Part shown: positions 58,440-64,000 of the stretch, in pieces
Position numbering within the stretch: the first letter of the stretch is position 1
Layout: every line of letters starts with the position of its first letter
Assembly (NCBI RefSeq): GCF_002252635.1
Contig: NZ_NQKX01000002.1
Span: 186,001 to 250,000 of the forward strand
DNA length: 64,000 nucleotides
Source: Synechococcus sp. MW101C3
Lineage (GTDB): Bacteria; Cyanobacteriota; Cyanobacteriia; PCC-6307; Cyanobiaceae
Reading direction: 5' to 3'
Translations under genes and position numbers: made by a program
The notes under the pieces: model-generated
What the model was told of the DNA's origin: nothing
The model's input: only the letters and a program-made list of their open reading frames with translations
Database searches by the model: none

Positions 58440-59588
58440 GTGCGGCACCCCATCCCCCTACGCCCCTCGGGAGGTGACCCGCTCGCCGCGCCGGGGGAGC
58501 TGCGGATCGAGCCGTTGCAGGGCTGGTCGTTGCCGCTGCTGAACGATGCCGCCTTCGCTGATCTGCAGCCGCTCTTGCAGCGCTCCCTTCTGCTGCGTCA
58601 GCCGGAGCGCCTGCTGAGTGCCCTGGTGCAGCGCCCGCCCCTGGTTCCTGAGGTTCTGGTGGCCTACGAGACAGCCGATTGCATGCTGGGGGTGAGCGTG
58701 GTGCGCCGCCTCAACCGGAGTGGCAGCTGCTGGGGTGTGGAGGCGTTGCGGGTGGCACGCACCGCCCTGCAGCGGCCAGGCAGCCTCAGCGGCCAGGAGA
58801 TCCAGGCGGGCCTGCTGCGCGAGGCGCTGCACCGCTGCAGCGGTGCCGCCAGCTGGATCGCCCGCTGTGACAGCACCGACACCGACCGGCTGGCACTGCT
58901 GCGGGAGCAGGGCTTTCAGCCCCTGCGGCACGAGGTCTCCTGGCTGTGGAACGCCCCGGCAGAGCCGGGCCCGGCTCTGCCGCCCCCTGGCGACCTGCAA
59001 CTGCGGCCCCTGAATCGGCGCACCGCCGGCCTGATGCTGCACCTGGAGCAGGCGGCCTGCCCGGCGCTGCTGCGTCAGCTGCTTGACCGCCGGGTGGAGG
59101 ATCTGCTCGACCAGAGCAGCGGCCCCAGTGCGCTCTGGCTCGACCCCAGCCGCCAGCAGGCAGTGGCGGGCGTGCGCCGGCTGCATCACCAGGGCCATGG
59201 CCCGGTGGATGTGCAGCTCACGGTGCATCCCGGTTGGTCGCGGCTGCACGGCCCGGCGCTGGAGCACCTGCTGATCCAGGCGGTGGCCAGCGATCCGGTG
59301 GTGCGCCTCTGCAGTGATGCCGGCGATGCGGAGCGCTGCGCCTGGTTGCGCAGCATCGGCGCCAGCCTGGAAGGCGAGCGGCTGCTGATGGCGCGCAGCG
59401 TCTGGCGCCGCCACGAGCAGGCCAGCAGCCGCGCCGCCAACTGGCGCCTCGACACCGTGCTCGAGCCGTTCAAACCGCGCCGTCGCACGGTGCCCACCCC
59501 TGCAGGACCGTCGGCGCTCACGCCCGCCGCACGCCCAACGCGGGCACTGGTGAGTGCCTCCTCCAGTGCGCTGTCCAGCGTCCGGTGA
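58440..59588 (+). CDS. GNAT-like hypothetical protein, conserved cyanobacterial type
   Basis: 382 residues from GTG 58440. Two halves have acetyltransferase-like spacing: ILRLQ-type VLVAYETADCMLGVSVVRRL, LLREALHRCSGAASWIARCD, TDRLALLREQGFQPLRHEVS in the first, and ALWLDPSRQQAVAGVRRLHH, LEHLLIQAVASDPVVRLCSD in the second, the usual layout of tandem GNAT folds. No clear acetyl-CoA loop can be fixed. It ends in a low-complexity Ser/Pro/Ala tail. The stop overlaps the ruvX GTG by four bases (GTGA). Confidence 0.65.
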   Translation: MRHPIPLRPSGGDPLAAPGELRIEPLQGWSLPLLNDAAFADLQPLLQRSLLLRQPERLLSALVQRPPLVPEVLVAYETADCMLGVSVVRRLNRSGSCWGVEALRVARTALQRPGSLSGQEIQAGLLREALHRCSGAASWIARCDSTDTDRLALLREQGFQPLRHEVSWLWNAPAEPGPALPPPGDLQLRPLNRRTAGLMLHLEQAACPALLRQLLDRRVEDLLDQSSGPSALWLDPSRQQAVAGVRRLHHQGHGPVDVQLTVHPGWSRLHGPALEHLLIQAVASDPVVRLCSDAGDAERCAWLRSIGASLEGERLLMARSVWRRHEQASSRAANWRLDTVLEPFKPRRRTVPTPAGPSALTPAARPTRALVSASSSALSSVR

Positions 59589-60076
59589 GCGCCACCCCCG
59601 GCACGCGGCAACAACGCCAACCCCCACAGCCCCGCTCCGTGCTGGCGCTGGATGTGGGGCGGCGCCGCATCGGCCTGGCCGGTTGCGATCCGCTCGGGCT
59701 CACGGTCACCCCACTGCCGGCACTGGCGCGCGGGGCCTACGCCCACGACCTGGAAACCCTGCGCGCCCTCGGCGCCAGCCGGCGGGTGCAGGCGCTGGTG
59801 GTGGGGCTGCCGCTCGACAGCCACCAGCAGCCCACGCCCCAGGCGGCCCACTGCCGCCGCTACGGCGAACGGCTGGCCCGCCACCTGAGCCTGCCGCTGG
59901 CCTGGGTGGATGAGCACGCGAGCAGCTGGGAAGCGGGCGAGCGCCACCGCCTGCACGGTGACCGCAGCGGCGCCCTCGACAGTGCCGCAGCGGCACTGCT
60001 GCTGGAGCAATGGTTGCGGGAAGGTGACGAGCCGGTGACCTTGGCGACCCCCCTGCGGACAGCAGGCCGGCGCTGA
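59585..60076 (+). CDS. ruvX: Holliday junction resolvase-like RuvX (YqgF)
   Basis: 163 residues from GTG 59585. RNase H-like fold: SVLALDVGRRRIGLAGCDPL (first catalytic Asp), VQALVVGLPLDSHQQ, LPLAWVDEHASSWEAG (Glu), GALDSAAAALLLEQWL (final Asp). In bacteria it processes branched nucleic acids or pre-16S rRNA 5' ends. GTGA overlap with the upstream gene points to operonic translation. Confidence 0.9.
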   Translation: MSATPGTRQQRQPPQPRSVLALDVGRRRIGLAGCDPLGLTVTPLPALARGAYAHDLETLRALGASRRVQALVVGLPLDSHQQPTPQAAHCRRYGERLARHLSLPLAWVDEHASSWEAGERHRLHGDRSGALDSAAAALLLEQWLREGDEPVTLATPLRTAGRR

Positions 60077-60106
60077 GACATTCTGAGAGGGTCTGACTCC
60101 CCCTCC

Positions 60107-60661
60107 ATGAGTGCCGAAGGCCCCTCGATCACAGGATCCGGTGACGTGCCCACGGTTCTCGTCCGTGACGACCACGACCGCCAGCTGCTCTGCTTCCTCG
60201 AACAACTGATCCCGCTTGATGGTCACGATTACGCCCTGCTCACGCCGGTCGATACCCCGGTGTGCCTGTTCCGCCTGCAGGGCGACGACGAACCGGAGCC
60301 GATCGAAACCCTCGATGCCACCGAACCGATCCTCTCGGTGGCCGATGTGGTGCTGCAGGAACACGACCTCACCCTGGTGCGTTCCGCCGTCACGCTCACG
60401 GTGAGCGGTGAGCTGGAGGAGCCCGATCCGGAGGATCTCGACGACGAGGACGGCGACGAAGACGACGACACCGACACCTACGAGCTGCTCGTCAGCTTCA
60501 TGGTCGAAGACCAGGAGTACGGCCTGTACATTCCGCTCGACCCCTTCTTCGTGGTGGCCCGCATGCACAACGGCGAAGCAGTGCTGGTGGAAGGCGAGGA
60601 ATTCGACCGCGTGCAGCCGCGAATCGAGGCTGAACTCGACGACAGGGAGAGCGCTGGGTGA
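60107..60661 (+). CDS. DUF3727 (DUF1292-like) protein
   Basis: 184 residues, very acidic. DUF1292-like start: VLVRDDHDRQLLCFLEQLIP, LDGHDYALLTPVDTPVCLFR; a linker of nearly pure Asp/Glu; then the DUF3727 end: YELLVSFMVEDQEYGLYIPL, DPFFVVARMHNGEAVLVEGE. Cyanobacterial and plastid family without a known function. The stop overlaps the GTG of the next gene (GTGA). Confidence 0.85.
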   Translation: MSAEGPSITGSGDVPTVLVRDDHDRQLLCFLEQLIPLDGHDYALLTPVDTPVCLFRLQGDDEPEPIETLDATEPILSVADVVLQEHDLTLVRSAVTLTVSGELEEPDPEDLDDEDGDEDDDTDTYELLVSFMVEDQEYGLYIPLDPFFVVARMHNGEAVLVEGEEFDRVQPRIEAELDDRESAG

Positions 60662-61173
60662 CCTCCCGCCACCTGCTGCAACCCGACTGGGAGCTGCAAA
60701 CCAGCCTGGCCGGCCTGCCGCTGGAGCGGCTGATCGCCCAGAACATCAAGGCGCTGGTGCTGGATGTGGATCGCACCCTCATCCCGCGCCGGCAGTCGCA
60801 GCTGCCGCCTGCCGTGGAGCAGTGGCTGATTCAAGCCAAGCCGCACCTGCGCATTCATCTGTTCAGCAACAACCCGTCCCGGCGCCGCATCGGAGCGGTG
60901 GCGGATCAGCTTGACCTCCCCTACACCGTGTCAGCGGGCAAGCCGCGCCGCAGCACCCTGCGGCGGGTGCTGGCTGAGCTGAATCTGCCGGCGCGGCAGG
61001 TGGCCGTGGTGGGGGATCGCCTGTTCACCGATGTGCTGGTCGGCAACAGGCTCGGCCTGTTCACGGTGTTGGCCAAGCCGGTGGATGTGCACGGGCTGCC
61101 CTGCCGCGTCGACCATCTGCAACGGCTGGAGGTGCGGCTGGCGCGGCTGGCGGGAGCGGACCTGAAGGGATGA
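60658..61173 (+). CDS. YqeG-family HAD-IIIA phosphatase
   Basis: 171 residues from GTG 60658. HAD motifs: ALVLDVDRTLIPRRQSQLPP (DxDxT), IHLFSNNPSRRRIGAV (motif II Ser/Asn), AGKPRRSTLRR (motif III Lys) and VAVVGDRLFTDVLVGNRLGL (motif IV GDxxxTD). Relatives act on phosphatidylglycerophosphate in plastids (PGPP1), matching the PgsA product, though this is inference. Overlaps proB by ATGA. Confidence 0.9.
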   Translation: MTSRHLLQPDWELQTSLAGLPLERLIAQNIKALVLDVDRTLIPRRQSQLPPAVEQWLIQAKPHLRIHLFSNNPSRRRIGAVADQLDLPYTVSAGKPRRSTLRRVLAELNLPARQVAVVGDRLFTDVLVGNRLGLFTVLAKPVDVHGLPCRVDHLQRLEVRLARLAGADLKG

Positions 61174-62291
61174 CGCGACGTGTGATCAAGGTGGGCACCA
61201 GCCTGCTGCGGGGCTCGGCGGATCGCGACACCGCCTGTGTGATTGCCGATCTGGCGGCCAGCCTCAGCCAGCAACGTCGCCGGGGCGATCAGGTGACCCT
61301 GGTGACCAGCGGCGCCGTGGGCCTGGGCTGCCACGCCCTGCAGCTGGAAAAGCGCCCCACCGAAGTGGTGGCGCTGCAGGCGGCGGCGGCGGTGGGGCAG
61401 GGCCAGCTGATGGGGCTTTACGCCGAAGCCTTCGCCAGCCACGGCGTGCGTGTGGCGCAGGTGCTGCTCACCCGCGGCGACCTGGCCTCGCGCCGCCGCT
61501 ACCAGAACGCCTGCCGCACCCTGGAACACCTGCTGGGTTGGGGCGTGATTCCGATCGTCAACGAAAACGACACCCTGGCCACCGACGAACTGCGCTTCGG
61601 CGACAACGACACCCTCTCGGCGCTGGTGGCGGTGGCGATCGGCGCCGAGGAACTGGTGCTGCTCACCGATGTCGACCGGCTCTATTCCGGTGATCCCCGC
61701 AGCGATGCCACAGTCGAGCCGATCGAGGAGGTGCGTGATCTCCAGGAGCTGGCCCGGCTCAGCAGCGTGGCCAGCGGGGGCGGGCGCTGGGGAACCGGCG
61801 GCATGACCACCAAGCTCACTGCCGCCCGCATCGCCACCTCCAGCGGGGTGCGCGTGCGGCTGGCGGACGGCCGCGACCCGCGCGTGCTGGAGGCCCTGGT
61901 GGCAGGCGAGAAAGTGGGAACGGTGTTTCAGCCCAGCTCCAGACCACTGGCCGACCGCAAGGGCTGGATGGCCCATGCCCTGCTGCCCAAAGGGGATCTG
62001 GTGATCGATGCAGGGGCGCAGAAGGCGCTGGTGGAGCGGGGCGCGTCCCTGCTGGCGGTGGGCATCCGCGCCGTGGAGGGCCGCTTCGGCCGCCAGGACG
62101 CGGTGCGGCTGGTGTCGTTGCAGGGAGAGGAGATCGGCCGGGGCCTCTGCGCCCTGAGCAGCGAGGAGGTGCGGCAGGTGCTGGGCCTCAGCAGCAGCGA
62201 GGTGCAGCGGGAGCTGCAGCAACCGGCAGGAGCGGCGGTGGTGCACCGCGACCATCTGGTGCTCACGGCCCTGGCAGCCGCCAGCGACTGA
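61170..62291 (+). CDS. proB: Glutamate 5-kinase
   Basis: 373 residues. First enzyme of proline synthesis: phosphorylates glutamate on the gamma carboxylate. Amino-acid kinase domain: [70 protein letters not shown] (Lys of the active site). C-terminal PUA domain from ~285: [20 protein letters not shown]. The start shares ATGA with the yqeG stop. Confidence 0.95.
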   Translation: MTRRVIKVGTSLLRGSADRDTACVIADLAASLSQQRRRGDQVTLVTSGAVGLGCHALQLEKRPTEVVALQAAAAVGQGQLMGLYAEAFASHGVRVAQVLLTRGDLASRRRYQNACRTLEHLLGWGVIPIVNENDTLATDELRFGDNDTLSALVAVAIGAEELVLLTDVDRLYSGDPRSDATVEPIEEVRDLQELARLSSVASGGGRWGTGGMTTKLTAARIATSSGVRVRLADGRDPRVLEALVAGEKVGTVFQPSSRPLADRKGWMAHALLPKGDLVIDAGAQKALVERGASLLAVGIRAVEGRFGRQDAVRLVSLQGEEIGRGLCALSSEEVRQVLGLSSSEVQRELQQPAGAAVVHRDHLVLTALAAASD

Positions 62292-62338
62292 CCGCAGGGC
62301 AGGCCTACGATCCGGCCTCAGTTCGCGGCTCCGGCAGC

Positions 62339-63391
62339 ATGCGCTTCAGCACCCTGCTGCTCCAGCTCGCCCAGCGGGGCCTGCTCAACGACTCCGCACC
62401 GCGGCATCTGGCAGGCGACCCCGAACTGAGCGGGGCAGCCGCCGTGGATCAGGCCGCTGCCGGCCAGCTTTCCTTTCTCGAGCCCGGCCACCAGCTCAGT
62501 GCCGCCCTGGCCACGTGCCACGCCTCGGCGCTGCTGCTGCCGCTCGACCCGGAACTGCAGCAGTTGGCGCAGGAACGGGGCATGGCCTGGGTGGCCCTGA
62601 AGGATCCGCGGCTCGGGTTCGCTGAGGCCCTGGCGGCACTGCACCCGCCCCGGCACTGGCCCGCCGGCATTCACCCGTCGGCGGTGATCGATCCGAGCGC
62701 CAGTGTCGGCACCGGCGTGCACATCGCCGCCCATGTGGTGGTGGGGGCCGACTGCCTCGTGGGTGAGGGCTGCGTGCTCCATGCCGGCGTGGTGCTTTAC
62801 CCCGATGTGCACCTGGCTGAGGGCTGTGAGCTGCATGCCAATGCGGTGCTCCATCCCGGCAGCCGTCTGGCGCGCGGCTGCGTGGTGCACTCCAACGCCG
62901 TGATCGGTTCGGAGGGGTTCGGCTTCGTGCCCACCGCCAATGGCTGGCGCAAGATGCCCCAGACCGGCCTGGTGGTGCTGGAGGAGCAGGTGGAGGTTGG
63001 CTGCGGCACCACGATCGATCGCCCATCGGTGGGGGAGACACGCATCGGCGCCGGCACCAAGATCGACAACCTCGTGCAGATCGGCCACGGCGTCGTCACC
63101 GGCCGGGGTTGTGCGCTGGCCGCCCAGGTGGGCATCGCCGGTGGCGCCCGTCTCGGCAACGGTGTGATCCTGGCGGGCCAGGTGGGTGTGGCCAACCGCA
63201 CCACGATCGGGGATCGGGCGATCGCCTCGTCCAAGTCGGGCCTGCACGGCGACATCGCCGCCGGCGAGGTGGTGAGCGGCTATCCGGCGATCCCGAACCG
63301 CCTGTGGCTGCGCTGCTCGGCCGCCTTCAGCAAGTTGCCGGAGCTGGCCCGCAGCGTGCGCCAGCTCAAGGCCGCCGCCGGCGACCCCTGA
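62339..63391 (+). CDS. lpxD: UDP-3-O-(3-hydroxyacyl)glucosamine N-acyltransferase
   Basis: 350 residues. Third step of lipid A synthesis, transferring an acyl chain from ACP to the glucosamine amine. N-terminal uridine-binding domain (1-100), then a left-handed beta-helix of hexapeptide repeats: [40 protein letters not shown], and [20 protein letters not shown] with the catalytic His. C-terminal helix [16 protein letters not shown]. Presence of LpxD shows lipid A-type outer membrane. Confidence 0.95.
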   Translation: MRFSTLLLQLAQRGLLNDSAPRHLAGDPELSGAAAVDQAAAGQLSFLEPGHQLSAALATCHASALLLPLDPELQQLAQERGMAWVALKDPRLGFAEALAALHPPRHWPAGIHPSAVIDPSASVGTGVHIAAHVVVGADCLVGEGCVLHAGVVLYPDVHLAEGCELHANAVLHPGSRLARGCVVHSNAVIGSEGFGFVPTANGWRKMPQTGLVVLEEQVEVGCGTTIDRPSVGETRIGAGTKIDNLVQIGHGVVTGRGCALAAQVGIAGGARLGNGVILAGQVGVANRTTIGDRAIASSKSGLHGDIAAGEVVSGYPAIPNRLWLRCSAAFSKLPELARSVRQLKAAAGDP

Positions 63392-63487
63392 GGACTGTGC
63401 GGGTGGGTCTGGGTCTATGGCTGTGCGTGTGGATCAGCGCCTGAGCCGGTAATCTCGCCAGTTGCCCCCGCCGCCTCGGCTGAACGC

Positions 63488-64000
63488 ATGACCACGTACC
63501 GGATCACCCTCCTGCCCGGCGACGGCATCGGTCCGGAGATCACGGCGGTGGCCAGGCGGCTGCTGGAGGCAGTGAGCGCCAGCCACGGTTTTTCCCTCAG
63601 CTTCGACGAACAGCCGGTGGGAGGAGCGGCAATCGATGCCTGCGGCGTGCCGTTGCCGGAGCGCACACTCGAGGCCTGCCGCCAGAGCGATGCGGTGCTG
63701 CTGGCAGCGATCGGTGGTCCCCGCTACGACGGCCTGCCGCGCGAACAGCGCCCGGAAAGTGGCCTGCTGGCCCTCAGGGCCGGCCTCGGCCTGTTCGCCA
63801 ACCTGCGCCCGGTGAAGATCATTCCGGCCCTGGCGGGCGCCAGCAGCCTCAAGCCTGAGGTGATCGAGGGCGTCGACCTGATGGTGGTGCGCGAGCTCAC
63901 CGGCGGCGTCTACTTCGGCACCCCGAAAGGCCGGGTGGAGGCCGGTGGGCATGTGCGTGCCTTCAACACCATGGCCTACAGCGACTACGAAATCGATCGC
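63488..64000 (+). CDS. leuB: 3-isopropylmalate dehydrogenase, 3'-truncated by the window edge
   Basis: 171 residues are present from ATG 63488 to the window end, roughly half of the ~355 expected. Start: TYRITLLPGDGIGPEITAVA. Further motifs: SDAVLLAAIGGPRYDGLP, LALRAGLGLFANLRPVKI, LMVVRELTGGVYFGTPKG. The enzyme oxidises and decarboxylates 3-isopropylmalate in leucine synthesis with NAD. The final bases encode FNTMAYSDYEIDR, the expected active-site region before the catalytic Lys. Confidence 0.95.
   Translation, partial: MTTYRITLLPGDGIGPEITAVARRLLEAVSASHGFSLSFDEQPVGGAAIDACGVPLPERTLEACRQSDAVLLAAIGGPRYDGLPREQRPESGLLALRAGLGLFANLRPVKIIPALAGASSLKPEVIEGVDLMVVRELTGGVYFGTPKGRVEAGGHVRAFNTMAYSDYEIDR

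Overview
The window looks like chromosomal DNA of a high-GC picocyanobacterium of the Synechococcus/Cyanobium type. Evidence for this is the set of cyanobacterium-restricted families (cyAbrB regulators, DUF1651, DUF3685, DUF3727, a CSP41-like epimerase, CofE-like and PhoH2 proteins) and the dense core run ruvX-DUF3727-yqeG-proB-lpxD-leuB at the right end. Assignment to a genus is inference. No rRNA, tRNA or CRISPR array was seen.

Layout. 1-7.5 kb: the 3' part of glycogen phosphorylase, a Tat-exported PhoX-type phosphatase and a striking fusion of a decayed sigma54-activator-like AAA domain with a membrane polyferredoxin. 7.5-9 kb: gene-poor, with a truncated glucosaminidase and a DUF1651 gene cut by an amber codon. 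9-20 kb: a bicupin protein, a CDF metal transporter, a tandem-CDGSH/FMN glutamate-synthase-like fusion, a membrane methyltransferase, an AT-rich FAD oxidoreductase, and a metal module (Nramp transporter, CadR/PbrR-type MerR regulator, Zn/Cd P-type ATPase) in which both transporters carry the same MerR-type promoter/operator.

20-36.5 kb: accessory region with defence-like content. It holds an SRAP/YedK protein, a giant RecB-like nuclease/helicase with an AT-rich GIY-YIG nuclease gene 18 bp upstream (and a deletion-bearing remnant of the same helicase nearby), a merR-vwa-phosphatase operon, an M28 peptidase, a two-gene McrBC type IV restriction system followed at once by an IS3-family fragment, and three unrecognised AT-rich genes. 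36.5-46.5 kb: a shuffled zone with two copies of an excalibur + cyAbrB module (one decayed), a small gene present in one intact and two ruined copies that share a conserved hairpin leader, TspO, a lipoprotein amidohydrolase, a MscS channel and possible tiny membrane proteins.

46.5-64 kb: ordinary core genome: PdeM-type phosphoesterase, CBS protein, PgsA-like enzyme, CSP41-like epimerase, HisA, a Fur-family regulator, then a ~1 kb gene-free stretch starting with four phased 20-bp repeats, DUF3685, a thioredoxin-fold thylakoid protein, FumC, PhoH2, a CofE-like protein, and the tightly packed cluster ending in a partial leuB. Start codons were often moved from the longest possible reading frame to the first one giving a family-typical N-terminus; GTG and TTG starts are common here.
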